A stretch of 58,481 bases of DNA from Actinomycetota bacterium. GTDB taxonomy: Bacteria > Actinomycetota > Nitriliruptoria > Nitriliruptorales > Nitriliruptoraceae. Position 1 is the stretch's first letter. Each line of letters starts with the position of its first letter. The stretch covers positions 1-58,481 of the forward strand of contig JAHWJY010000005.1 of the NCBI GenBank assembly GCA_019348135.1, in the 5' to 3' direction. The translations under genes and the position numbers were made by a program. The notes under the pieces are model-generated. The model worked only from the letters and a program-made list of their open reading frames with translations, was not told the origin of the DNA and did no database searches. Shown in pieces: positions 26,559 through 34,656 of the stretch.

Positions 26559-26930
26559 TCAGTGCGAGCGGTGGTGGCAGACGTAGATCCCGTTGGCGAA
26601 GTGCCAGAAGGTCCCGTCCGTCGCCCCGTCGTCGTGCGGGCACGGCCGACCGTCGGCGTCCGCGTCGAACGTGGCGAGCTCGGCGGTCACGAAGTCGCCG
26701 TTCGCGTCGAAGACCAGCAGCTGGAACGTCCCGCCGTTCTCGGCGGTGCGGGCGAGGTTCTTCCACGTGCCCGGGCTGATGCAGTGGCCGTCGGGCAGGC
26801 CCACCTCCGCGGCGCATCCCCACCCGTTGTCGTCCTTGGTGGACTGGTCGCTGGCGAGCGCCGCGGTCGCGGTCGCTCCCAGCACCATCGATGCCACGGT
26901 CAGGACCATGGCGAGTCTGTGCTTGATCAC
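26559..26930 (-). CDS. Small secreted Cys/His-containing protein of unknown function
   Basis: A 123-residue protein with a signal peptide (MIKHRLAMVLTVASMVLGATATAALA). The mature part of about 97 residues has four cysteines (W-G-C-A-A, G-H-C-I-S, R-P-C-P-H, Y-V-C-H-H) and ends in C-H-H-R-S-H. It reads like a compact disulfide-bonded or metal-binding domain, with W-K-N-L and F-W-H-F-A-N-G-I aromatic segments. I do not recognise the family. The GTG start is preceded by GAGGGAGAAG; an in-frame ATG seven codons later is possible. Confidence 0.65.
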   Translation of the reverse strand: MIKHRLAMVLTVASMVLGATATAALASDQSTKDDNGWGCAAEVGLPDGHCISPGTWKNLARTAENGGTFQLLVFDANGDFVTAELATFDADADGRPCPHDDGATDGTFWHFANGIYVCHHRSH

Positions 26931-26977
26931 GGTGCTTCTCCCTCGGAGGTTCGTGCGTGGGTGGAACGGCGGACCCC

Positions 26978-27229
26978 TCAGCTGTGTTCGGCCACGGGGT
27001 AGATCTCGTCCGCGACGAGGCCGTGGGCCTCGCGGTGGACGGTGTTGGCGGCGTCGGCGTCGTCGGCCTCGACCAGGCAGAAGATCTTCCCGGCGGACTC
27101 GTCGACCCAGTAGCGCAGGTAGCTCACGCCGTAGCGGCCCTCGATCTCGAGGTCCTTGCTGTGGGCCTCGGCGACATCGGTGGCGGACACCCCGCCGGCG
27201 ATCGTGTGCACGTCCATGAACAGGGCCAT
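26978..27229 (-). CDS. DUF4242 / SCO4226-type nickel-binding protein
   Basis: An 83-residue ferredoxin-like protein. M-D-V-H-T-I near the start, S-Y-L-R-Y-W-V-D-E-S-A-G-K-I-F-C-L-V-E-A and R-E-A-H-G-L-V-A-D-E-I-Y-P-V match the DUF4242 family, whose Streptomyces member SCO4226 binds nickel. His8 and the late HGLVADEI region are the usual ligands or conserved positions. The ATG has GAGGAG upstream and a TAGGTT -10-like box on the minus strand (27272-27267) leads into it. It lies downstream of the LuxR/ATPase regulator on the same strand; the gap has inverted repeats. Confidence 0.82.
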   Translation of the reverse strand: MALFMDVHTIAGGVSATDVAEAHSKDLEIEGRYGVSYLRYWVDESAGKIFCLVEADDADAANTVHREAHGLVADEIYPVAEHS

Positions 27230-27300
27230 CGGGGCTCCTCGGATCGGGTGAGTGGTGACGGGACCGAACCTACGGAGCACCCGTGGAGGCGTCGTGAGTG

Positions 27301-27344
27301 GGCGCCACCCAGGGATGGCGCCGTCGCCACCCACATCTGGCGCC
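27301..27344. repeat. Three GGCGCCA half-sites between the LuxR gene and the DUF4242 gene
   Basis: GGCGCCA (27301-27307) and TGGCGCC (27316-27322) form a perfect 7-bp inverted repeat with an 8-base loop. A further TGGCGCC follows at 27338-27344, a direct repeat 22 bases, about two helical turns, from the previous copy. The first pair could terminate the LuxR gene; the spacing of all three suits an operator for the downstream gene. Confidence 0.55.
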
Positions 27345-27345
27345 G

Positions 27346-29913
27346 TCAGGACCGGGTGAGCAGCCCCCGGGCGCGGGCGAGGTCCACCGCCGCGTGCCTG
27401 GTCGCGACGTCGAGCTTCATCAGGATCGCGGCGACGTGGTTCTCCACCGTCCGGTGCGAGACGAAGAGACGGTCGGCGATGTCGCTGTTGGACAGATCCT
27501 CGGCGAGGAGGTCGAGCACCTCGGTCTGCCTCGCCGTGAGGCCGGCGGCGTGGTCGCGCGTCGCGCGGGACCTCCCTCTCGGGACGCGGACGCCCTCCTC
27601 GGCCAGCGCGGCACGGACGCGGCGCGCTGCCGCCCGCGCACCCAGGTCGTCGAGGAGGTGCACGGCCCGGATGCGGGACTCGGGATCGCCGTGCATCAAC
27701 GCCAGCGCCTGCTCGTACGGGGCGCCGCGTCCCTCCCAGAACCGGGCCGCCGCCGGGATGTCGCCCTCCATGATGAGCCCGTAGGAGCTCGCCGTCCCGT
27801 CCGGGACGGTCGGGACCAGGCCGAGCTCCCACAGCCAGAACGTCAGGGCGCCGCTCGGCCAGGCGGGACCGCTGCGCCGACCCCGGTCCGCGACCGATGC
27901 CAGCTCGGCGATGACGACGGGGTCGCGGTCGCCGGTGAGCCAGAGGTGTTCGGCGAGCGCGGACGCCGCCGGGTCCAGCTGCTGGAGCTCGCCGGAGGTC
28001 CGGGCGTGCGACCACGCGCGCTGCAGCGCGGGACGGGCCTCGGCCTGGCCGCGACGTGACCGCAGCGATCCGAGGACCCGCCACGCGATGGCCTCGGCGT
28101 GCGGGTCGGCGCCGAGCACCGAGCCGGCCACGTCCTCGGCCTTGGTCCAGTCGCCCTGCCACAGGAGGATCTCCGCGTACACGGCCCGTGCGTAGGACTC
28201 GACGGAGGTCAGCTCGTAGCGTGCCGCGGCGTCGCGGGCGCGGCGGGCGAGGTCGCCGGCGCGTGCGATGTCGCGGGCGTCCCCGCACAGGCCGGCCAGG
28301 TTGAGCAGGGCGTTGACCTCCTCGTAGCGGTGACCGCCCTCGACCGCCCGCCGGTGGCCCTCCTCCACCAGCGAGAAGCCGAGACGGTCGTCGGCGCCGT
28401 GCTCGATGGATCCCTTCAGGACCAGCGACCGGGCGACCGTGAGGTCGTCGCCGGTCGCCTCCGCGATCGCGATCGCGCGGTCGGCGATCGCCACGCCTCG
28501 GCGGTCGTCGTCGCCCCGCATCAGCCGTAGCCACGCCATCTGGCCCAGCGCGGCCGCCAGCTCGCGACTCGGGGGACGGGCGTCGAGGATGCGGACCGCC
28601 TCCTCAGCGCACGCGTCCGCGTGCTCAGGCCGTCCGTTCACCTCGTTGACGCGGACCGCGAACGTGAGCACCCGCGCGAGCGCGACGTCGTCGCCCACCG
28701 AGCGGCGGAGTGCGATGGCGCGTTCGGTCAGCGCGAGCGCCCCGGCGAGGTCGAGGTAGGACTCCTCACGTGCCCAGTCGTCGAGGACCCCGGCCAGGTC
28801 CGCCGGCGCGATCGCGTCGAGGTGTGGTTCGAGCGTGCGGAAGTGCGCGACGGCCTCGCGGTGGCTCTCGCTGGTGATCGCCGCGCGGGCGGCCGCCGGT
28901 GCGAACCGGACGACCGCGTCGACGTCCGCCGCCTCGCGTGCGTGGTGGACCAGCCGGGCCGGTTCCTCGCGGTCGACGATCCCCCGCAGCACGACCCCGT
29001 TGAGGTGCCGCCGCTCCGCGGTCGGCAGCGCGGCCTCGATGGCTCTGCGCTGCAGTTCGTGGGCGAACGCGATGTGGTCCCCGTCCGTGTGGAGCAGGCC
29101 GAGGTTCACGCACTCGGGCAGCGATCCGGTCCCGCTCTCCAGCAGCGCGTCCACGAGCCTGCGGTCGGCGCCGCCCGGGATGACCGACACGAGATCCAGG
29201 AGCCGTCGCGCCGCGGGCGACAGCGTGTCCGCGCGAGCGAGGACCGCCTCACGGACCGAGGACGGCACGCCTTCGACGCCCGAGGCGAGCACCTCGGTCA
29301 CGAAGAGCGGGTTGCCCGCGGTGAGGGCCACGACCTCCGGGGCGTCGAACGGCCGACCGGCGATCATCGCGGCGACCGCTCGGGGGGACAGACGGACCAG
29401 CGGGACGCGGACCAGCACCTGGGCGGGGAGACCGCCGATGACCTGGCGCAGGGGGTGCTCCGCGTCGACCTCGCCGTCCCGGTAGGTGAGGACCAGCACG
29501 CCGTTGGTCCGCGCGACGCGGCGCCCGAGGAAGGTGACGACGTCCAGCGTCGCCTCGTCGGCCCACTGGGTGTCCTCCAGCACGAGCACCGTGGGACGCG
29601 ACGCGCGCGAGAGCAGGTCGAGCAACGCCTCCATCACGCCCCGGCGATCGCCCTCCCGGAGCGGACCGGCGACGGCGTCCTCGTCCCGCGCCACATCCCA
29701 GAACGGAGCCAGGGGCTGCGGCGTGAGCAGGTCGTCGCACGCGCCCACGAGCACGTGCGCGGTCGCCGCCGCGACGGCGACGAACGCGCCCATCAGCGTC
29801 GTCTTCCCGATCCCGGCCTCGCCCCGCACGAGGGCGACGCGGCCGCCCGTCGTCCCGACGTCGCGCACCAGCCCGGACAGGATGTCCAGCTCGGCGTCGC
29901 GCTCGAGGATCAC
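27346..29913 (-). CDS. Large LuxR-family (LAL-type) ATPase transcriptional regulator
   Basis: An 855-residue regulator. Residues 1-300 form a STAND-type ATPase with Walker A G-E-A-G-I-G-K-T at 31-38 and Walker B V-L-V-L-E-D-T-Q-W-A-D near residue 120. Residues about 350-770 form a helical, TPR-like sensor region. Residues about 790-850 form a LuxR DNA-binding domain (L-T-A-R-Q-T-E-V-L-D-L-L-A-E-D-L-S-N-S-D-I-A). This is the MalT/LAL architecture, which activates genes on binding a small inducer and ATP. Its GTG start overlaps the stop of the upstream LLM oxidoreductase gene (GTGA), so the two are made together and may share a pathway. The inducer is unknown. Confidence 0.92.
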   Translation of the reverse strand: MILERDAELDILSGLVRDVGTTGGRVALVRGEAGIGKTTLMGAFVAVAAATAHVLVGACDDLLTPQPLAPFWDVARDEDAVAGPLREGDRRGVMEALLDLLSRASRPTVLVLEDTQWADEATLDVVTFLGRRVARTNGVLVLTYRDGEVDAEHPLRQVIGGLPAQVLVRVPLVRLSPRAVAAMIAGRPFDAPEVVALTAGNPLFVTEVLASGVEGVPSSVREAVLARADTLSPAARRLLDLVSVIPGGADRRLVDALLESGTGSLPECVNLGLLHTDGDHIAFAHELQRRAIEAALPTAERRHLNGVVLRGIVDREEPARLVHHAREAADVDAVVRFAPAAARAAITSESHREAVAHFRTLEPHLDAIAPADLAGVLDDWAREESYLDLAGALALTERAIALRRSVGDDVALARVLTFAVRVNEVNGRPEHADACAEEAVRILDARPPSRELAAALGQMAWLRLMRGDDDRRGVAIADRAIAIAEATGDDLTVARSLVLKGSIEHGADDRLGFSLVEEGHRRAVEGGHRYEEVNALLNLAGLCGDARDIARAGDLARRARDAAARYELTSVESYARAVYAEILLWQGDWTKAEDVAGSVLGADPHAEAIAWRVLGSLRSRRGQAEARPALQRAWSHARTSGELQQLDPAASALAEHLWLTGDRDPVVIAELASVADRGRRSGPAWPSGALTFWLWELGLVPTVPDGTASSYGLIMEGDIPAAARFWEGRGAPYEQALALMHGDPESRIRAVHLLDDLGARAAARRVRAALAEEGVRVPRGRSRATRDHAAGLTARQTEVLDLLAEDLSNSDIADRLFVSHRTVENHVAAILMKLDVATRHAAVDLARARGLLTRS

Positions 29914-30827
29914 GACGGCGCTCCGGCGACGGTGTGTGCCGCGGCCACGAGGTCCGCCATGCCGGCGATCGCGTCCATCCGGGACGCGTGCGTGCCGTCG
30001 GTCGAGGCGTAGCAGCGGGCCTCCTCGATGCCGAGCGACGCGAGGGAGAGCAACGCCACCGACGAGCGCTCCCGGGCACGCTCGAGGTCGAGCGGATCGA
30101 CCAACGTGTCGACCGTCCGTCCCAGCGTGGCCGGATCGCGCCCGACCTCGGAGCAGGCGGTCCCGAGGTGGTCCAGCAGCGTGCGGAGCTCGGCGTGACC
30201 CGGATCGGGCGCGGCGAAGCCGTTCCACGCGTCGGCGTACCCCGCGGCGAGACGCATCGAGCGCATCCCGCCGGCCGCGAGCACGAGCGGGGGCCCGTGC
30301 TCACGCGGCCCGCGGAGGACCAGCTCGGCGTGGCGCGCCGACCAGTACCGCCCGTCGAGATCGACGTGTCCGCGCTTCAGCAGCCCGTGGACGATCTCCA
30401 CGGCCTCGCGGAACCGGTCGTGGCGGTGGTCCGCCTCGACCCCGACGGCGTCGTAGTCGTCGCTGTTCCCCGAGCCGATCCCGAGCTGGTAGCGACCCCC
30501 GCTGATCTCGTCGAGCGTGGTCGCGATGTTGGCCAGCAGCGCCGGCGGCCGGTAGGGCGCGTTGATCATCGAGTGCCCCACCACGATCGTCGTGGTGCTG
30601 GCGGCGATCGCCGCCGCGACGGTGACCGACTCCCACACCCCCACGGCCGCGTCGTCCCTGGCGTAGTCGCCGGCGCCGCCGGCGGCGTAGTACAGGTGGT
30701 CCGGGAGGAGCACGAGGTCGAAGCCGACGGCCTCGGCCAGCTGTGCCTGCTGCCGGACGTGGTCCCAGCGGACCTCGTCCGTCGCTTCCGCCGGTGCGTG
30801 GAGGTCGATGGCGTAGCCGATCCGCAC
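29910..30827 (-). CDS. LLM-class F420-dependent oxidoreductase
   Basis: A 305-residue luciferase-like TIM-barrel enzyme. The start M-R-I-G-Y-A-I-D-L-H, the L-A-E-A-V-G-F-D helix, H-S-M-I-N-A-P-Y-R-P-P-A-L-L-A-N-I-A-T-T-L-D, and L-G-I-G-S-G-N are those of the F420-dependent branch that uses reduced deazaflavin. GTG at 30827 has GGAGGGG upstream. Its stop overlaps the start of the LuxR regulator, so it is the first gene of a two-gene coupled unit. Substrate unknown; the coupling to a LAL regulator suggests that its substrate or product may be sensed. Confidence 0.88.
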   Translation of the reverse strand: MRIGYAIDLHAPAEATDEVRWDHVRQQAQLAEAVGFDLVLLPDHLYYAAGGAGDYARDDAAVGVWESVTVAAAIAASTTTIVVGHSMINAPYRPPALLANIATTLDEISGGRYQLGIGSGNSDDYDAVGVEADHRHDRFREAVEIVHGLLKRGHVDLDGRYWSARHAELVLRGPREHGPPLVLAAGGMRSMRLAAGYADAWNGFAAPDPGHAELRTLLDHLGTACSEVGRDPATLGRTVDTLVDPLDLERARERSSVALLSLASLGIEEARCYASTDGTHASRMDAIAGMADLVAAAHTVAGAPS

Positions 30828-30893
30828 ACCCGGCCCCTCCGTCCGTGCGCGGGGGTCCCCGCGACCCACGCACGGTACGCGGGACGCGGCTCG

Positions 30894-31802
30894 TCAGGCG
30901 GGATGGCGTCGTTCGGCGACCGCCAGGGTCACGGGCTCCCCCGTCCGGGGGTGCGGGAACCGCAGTCCGACGGCGCGGAGCTCGATGTGCGCGTCGCCGG
31001 CGGGTTCCCGCGCCCCGTAGAGCGTGTCACCCACCACCGGGTGCCCCATCGCCGCGAGGTGCGCACGGATCTGGTGGGTGCGGCCGGTGCCGAGGACCAG
31101 CGCGAGCAGCGTCCGGTCGGCCTGCCGCTCCTGCACCGTCCAGTGCGTCACGGCGTCGCGTCCGCCCTCGGACACGGGCACGACGGCTCGGCGGTAGTCC
31201 ATCGCGGGGTCGCGGCCGAGCGGCGCGTCGACCGTGCCGCCGTCGCCCCGCACCTGCCCCTCGACGAGGGCGAGGTAGGTGCGCTCCACCTGCCGGTCGT
31301 CGAGCAGTCCCTGGAACGCGTCGTGGCTCGGCTTGTCCTTGGCGAACACGAGCAGCCCGCTGGTGGCGCGGTCGAGGCGGTGCACCGGGTGCGGCCGCCA
31401 CGCCGCCCAGGGCCCGTCGGCGCGCGCACCGGCGAGCCACAGCACACCCCCGAGCACCGTGTCCTCCCGGTAGCGCCCCATCGGGTGCACGTGCAGACCG
31501 GACGGCTTGTCGACGACGACGAGATCGTCGTCCTCGTGCACCACGTCGAGGTCGAGGTCGGCCGGCTCGGTCACGAGCCCGCGGCTGCGGAGATCCGTGA
31601 GTGCGTCGGCGGCGACGGTCAGCACGTCGCCGGCGTGGACCGGCTCGGCGATGCGGCCGGTGCGGTCGCCGACGCGCACCGCGCCGCGCGCGATGAGCGG
31701 TCCGACCTCGCGCGTGGCGACGACGGCGAGGTGCGCCCGCAGGTGGTCGACGAGCCGCGATCCCGCCGCGGCCTCCGGCACGACGTGCCGGAGCCGGGTC
31801 AC
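30894..31802 (-). CDS. RluA-family RNA pseudouridine synthase
   Basis: Converts uridine to pseudouridine in rRNA or tRNA. The 302-residue protein has an N-terminal S4-like RNA-binding part (RLVDHLRAHLAV ... ARGAVRVGDR) and the catalytic domain with catalytic Asp in H-R-L-D-R-A-T-S-G-L, plus V-V-D-K-P-S-G-L-H-V-H-P and T-G-R-T-H-Q-I-R-A-H. The GTG start at 31802 overlaps the pirin gene stop (GTGA). The subgroup (RluC, RluD or TruC-like) cannot be told. Confidence 0.92.
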   Translation of the reverse strand: MTRLRHVVPEAAAGSRLVDHLRAHLAVVATREVGPLIARGAVRVGDRTGRIAEPVHAGDVLTVAADALTDLRSRGLVTEPADLDLDVVHEDDDLVVVDKPSGLHVHPMGRYREDTVLGGVLWLAGARADGPWAAWRPHPVHRLDRATSGLLVFAKDKPSHDAFQGLLDDRQVERTYLALVEGQVRGDGGTVDAPLGRDPAMDYRRAVVPVSEGGRDAVTHWTVQERQADRTLLALVLGTGRTHQIRAHLAAMGHPVVGDTLYGAREPAGDAHIELRAVGLRFPHPRTGEPVTLAVAERRHPA

Positions 31803-32845
31803 TCGCCCGACGCGGCCGCGAGCTCCTCGACGCGTCCGTCGGCGTGCCGCGCGAAGCGCCGGAGGTCCGGACCGTGGTTCGGGTCGTTCCCCGGCCAGGG
31901 CCACCCGCCGAAGCCGGTCTCCTGGTAGTCGTGGTAGGCCTTCTGGATCTCGGCCTTGGTGTTCATCACGAACGGGCCGTACTGCACGATGGGCTCCGCG
32001 ATCGGGCGTCCCTGCAGCACCAGGACCTCGGCGCCGTCGCCGGTGTCCGTGAGGGTCAGCGGGACCTCACTGCGCACGACGGCGCCGTGGCCGCCCTCGA
32101 CCTCCGTGCCGCCGATCCGGACCGAGCCGCCACGGAACACGTAGACGGTGCGGATCGTGTCCTCGTGGGCCGCAGCCGGCAGGGTCCAGTCCGCGTCCGG
32201 CGAGAGCGCCGCGTGGAAGATGCCGACGTCGCTGTCCGGGCGCGAGGCCCACGAGTTCGGCGGCGGGTTCGGGGCGCGGTGGCCGGCGACGAGCTCGCCG
32301 GCGACGACGGTCACCTCGGTGGGCCGGCCGGCCTGGTCGAGGAGCACGTGCCGCGGGATCTCGTGGCTCCACAGCATCGAGAAGTGCGGTGGGACCATCT
32401 TGTCGCTGGCCGGCAGGTTGATCCAGATCTGGAACAGCTCGGTCTCGTTGTGCCGGTCGCGGTTCAGCAGCGGGAACATCTCGGCGTGGACGATGCCCGA
32501 GCCCGCCGTCATCCACTGGACGTCACCGCGCCCGAAGCGGGCGGCCGCGCCGAGCGAGTCGGCGTGGTCCATGAACCCCTTGCGCATGAACGAGATGGTC
32601 TCGAAGCCGCGGTGGGGGTGCTGCGGGAAGCCCGGCACGAGGGAGCCGTGGTACATCGACCAGCCGTCGCGGCCGGAGAAGTCCATCCCGATGTCGCGGC
32701 CGGCGAGCGGCTCGCAGGGGCCGAGCTCGTCGTCGCCCTCGGGGTAGTCGTCGTCGTGGTGGACGCAGAACAGGAACGGGTCGACCGTCTGCCACACACG
32801 GCCGAGCTCCACCTGCTGGAGCACGAGGTCGTCGGTCCGGGTCAC
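31799..32845 (-). CDS. Pirin-family bicupin protein
   Basis: A 348-residue bicupin. The N-terminal cupin has the metal-site pattern H-P-H-R-G-F-E-T and, 40 residues later, H-A-E-M, which supply the three His and one Glu ligands of pirins. The C-terminal cupin begins about residue 230 and is followed by a tail ending G-G-W-P-W-P-G-N-D-P, typical of long actinobacterial pirins. Some pirins have quercetinase activity and others act as redox sensors; neither can be chosen here. The GTG start has GAGGATC upstream; the gene is coupled to the pseudouridine synthase behind it. Confidence 0.92.
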   Translation of the reverse strand: MTRTDDLVLQQVELGRVWQTVDPFLFCVHHDDDYPEGDDELGPCEPLAGRDIGMDFSGRDGWSMYHGSLVPGFPQHPHRGFETISFMRKGFMDHADSLGAAARFGRGDVQWMTAGSGIVHAEMFPLLNRDRHNETELFQIWINLPASDKMVPPHFSMLWSHEIPRHVLLDQAGRPTEVTVVAGELVAGHRAPNPPPNSWASRPDSDVGIFHAALSPDADWTLPAAAHEDTIRTVYVFRGGSVRIGGTEVEGGHGAVVRSEVPLTLTDTGDGAEVLVLQGRPIAEPIVQYGPFVMNTKAEIQKAYHDYQETGFGGWPWPGNDPNHGPDLRRFARHADGRVEELAAASGE

Positions 32846-32915
32846 GGGGGATCCTCAGGATCGGCGGGAGGAGGGTCACGATCGTCAACGCCTCGTGCGC
32901 GGCCGCTCTTCCCGC

Positions 32916-33629
32916 TCAGTCGTCCGGCAGCCCGCGGTGCTCGACCACGTGCCGGGCGACGTCGCGCAGCTTGCGTTGGCGCCGGCGCGCGTGGTCACGC
33001 AGGTGCTGGAACGCGTCGCCCATGTCGCCCCCGCGCTGCTCGACGAGGATGCCCTTGGCCTGCTCGATGACGATCCGGCTGTCGAGGGCGCCCTGGAGCT
33101 GTTCGGCCAGCCGCTGGCTGTCCTCGAGCGTGCGGTGGTTGACGACGAGCCCGGTCGCGACGTCGGCGACGAGCTGGGCGTCCTCCAGGGTCTCGTGGTC
33201 CCACGGGCCGGCCCCGCGGCGGTAGACGTCGAGCGCCCCGACCGCCTCGTCGTCGACGACCATGGGGAGGGCGGCCAACGCGAGGCAACCGTGCTCCACC
33301 GCGAAGGCGGGGTAGTCGCCCCAGCGGTGGCCGACGAGCTCCCGGAGGTCGTCGACGACGATCCGGTCGCGGGTGCGGAAGGCGTCGTGGCAGGGGCCGT
33401 CGCCGGATTCGACCTGCCGCTCCTCGATCCGCACCACCATCTGATCGGTTGCGCTCACGAACCGCAGCCGCCCCGAGGCGTCGGCGACGGACACGCCGAC
33501 GCCGTCCACGCCGACCGCGGCGAGGGCCTGGTCGGTCAACCGGTAGAGCACGTCACCGATGTCGTAGCGACCGATCGTCGTCCGCGCGTACGCCGACAAC
33601 AGCGCGCGCAGCCGCGCAGCATCTCCCAT
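32916..33629 (-). CDS. GAF-ANTAR regulator (putative RNA-binding antiterminator)
   Basis: A 237-residue cytoplasmic regulator. Residues about 20-155 form a GAF sensor domain (V-G-V-S-V-A-D-A-S-G-R-L-R-F-V-S ... P-M-V-V-D-D-E-A-V-G-A-L-D-V-Y). Residues about 165-230 form an ANTAR domain (A-L-D-S-R-I-V-I-E-Q-A-K-G-I-L-V-E-Q-R-G), which binds paired RNA hairpins and prevents termination. ATG at 33629 has GAGGAG upstream. It is divergent from the LPXTG surface-protein gene 298 bases away. The ligand and targets are unknown. Confidence 0.92.
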   Translation of the reverse strand: MGDAARLRALLSAYARTTIGRYDIGDVLYRLTDQALAAVGVDGVGVSVADASGRLRFVSATDQMVVRIEERQVESGDGPCHDAFRTRDRIVVDDLRELVGHRWGDYPAFAVEHGCLALAALPMVVDDEAVGALDVYRRGAGPWDHETLEDAQLVADVATGLVVNHRTLEDSQRLAEQLQGALDSRIVIEQAKGILVEQRGGDMGDAFQHLRDHARRRQRKLRDVARHVVEHRGLPDD

Positions 33630-33761
33630 CTCCGTCTCCTCCGAGCATGCCCGGGCACGGTCGTCGCTCCGGTGCACACACCCGGGATCTCGGGTGTTCT
33701 CCGGCGCACATCTTCGCACTTCGGACAGGCGCCGGACAAGCTCCCCCGGGGGGGTCCAGAA

Positions 33762-33788
33762 CCGGACGTTTCCGGACGAACACCGGAC
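33762..33788 (+). repeat. Three helically phased CCGGAC direct repeats
   Basis: CCGGAC occurs at 33762, 33772 and 33783, so copies lie 10 and 11 bases apart on the same face of the helix; a further copy lies at 33732. The array is in the gap between the GAF-ANTAR gene and the LPXTG gene, about 140 bases upstream of the latter. It looks like an activator or operator array. The rest of the 298-base gap (33630-33927) shows no gene; a CTATCGT -10-like word lies at 33832-33838 and AGGAAC precedes the next ATG. Confidence 0.5.
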
Positions 33789-33927
33789 GGTGGGACGTGC
33801 GACGGAGAGTTCCGTCCAGCCGGCCGGGGGGCTATCGTCACTCCCGACCGGGCCCGTCGTTGAGACGGAGGACCCACGTCGTACGCGGAGTCCGACTCCC
33901 TCCCTACAACCTCAGGAACGGCTCATC

Positions 33928-34548
33928 ATGATCCGTAGGAACCTCCTCGCGGTCGCCGTCGCGGCGATCACGGTCCTCCCCGCCGTCCCGGCTTTCGCGC
34001 AGGACGCCGGCTGCGGCGAGTTCGCTCCCATCTGTGACGGTCTCGAGCAGATCGGTGACGGCCTCGCACCCGTCGGCGATGGCGCGCAGCCCGTCTACGA
34101 CGGCCTCCAGCCCGTGACGGACGCGCTCGTCCCGGCGCTCACCGACGCGATCGCGCAGATCAGCGATGGCCTCGCCGGTGGTCTCGAGAACCTCGCACCG
34201 CTGTGCGAGGGCCTCGCGCCCCTGCTCGACGAGCTCGACCCGGTCATCGACGACGCCCAGGGTCTGCTCGACACGGTGACCGGTGAGGCGGGCGAGATCG
34301 TCGCCCCACTCGACCCGCTGCTCGCCGAGCTCAACGGCCTGATCGACGTCGTGCTCGACGCCTGTGAGCCGGCGCCGGCACCGACTGAGACCGAGACCGA
34401 GGAGCCGGAGCCGGCCGCGACCCAGGAGCCCGCTCCCGAGCCGGCCGCCGGTGAGAGCCTGCCCCGCACCGGTGGTGGCGTCGCCGCCGCCGGTCTGGGC
34501 CTGCTCGGCCTCGGCGGCCTCGGTGCCGCCCTGCGTCGCCGCAGCTGA
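33928..34548 (+). CDS. LPXTG-anchored surface protein with heptad repeats
   Basis: A 206-residue protein: signal peptide to about residue 24 (PAFA-Q), a repeat region, a Pro/Thr/Glu-rich stalk (about 146-176), the sortase signal L-P-R-T-G at 178-182, a hydrophobic helix and the final R-R-R-S. The region from residue 37 has regular seven-residue repeats of the type D-G-L-x-P-V-x (at least four copies), then looser A-L-x-D-A-I and L-L-D-x-L repeats, so it should form an amphipathic helical rod. Four cysteines (29, 36, 93, 146) could form two disulfides. Covalent wall attachment is inferred from the sortase signal. AGGAAC precedes the ATG, and a strong hairpin follows the stop. Confidence 0.82.
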   Translation: MIRRNLLAVAVAAITVLPAVPAFAQDAGCGEFAPICDGLEQIGDGLAPVGDGAQPVYDGLQPVTDALVPALTDAIAQISDGLAGGLENLAPLCEGLAPLLDELDPVIDDAQGLLDTVTGEAGEIVAPLDPLLAELNGLIDVVLDACEPAPAPTETETEEPEPAATQEPAPEPAAGESLPRTGGGVAAAGLGLLGLGGLGAALRRRS

Positions 34549-34561
34549 GCTGACCGCACCG

Positions 34562-34601
34562 ACGACGTCGCCCCGGCGCTCCCGCGCCGGGGCGTCGTCG
34601 T
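34562..34601 (+). terminator. Terminator hairpin after the LPXTG gene
   Basis: A stem of 11 perfect base pairs (CGCCCCGGCGC / GCGCCGGGGCG) with loop TCCC, extended by six more pairs (ACGACG / CGTCGT) after one T-T mismatch. It begins 14 bases after the stop codon at 34548. Confidence 0.8.
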
Positions 34602-34656
34602 GCGTCGACAACGCCGCCCCGGCGCTAGCGTCCCCGTCCGCGTGGGAGGAGTCGCC

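Noticed and set aside
27124-27345. A further short coding frame between the DUF4242 gene and the LuxR gene.
   Set aside because: It overlaps the DUF4242 gene in another frame and the remaining bases are inverted repeats; no start with a ribosome-binding site.
28621-30012. Long plus-strand open frame opposite the LuxR regulator.
   Set aside because: It is a shadow of the minus-strand gene in GC-rich DNA: Arg-, Gly- and Asp-rich with no domain, while the other strand has complete ATPase and LuxR motifs.
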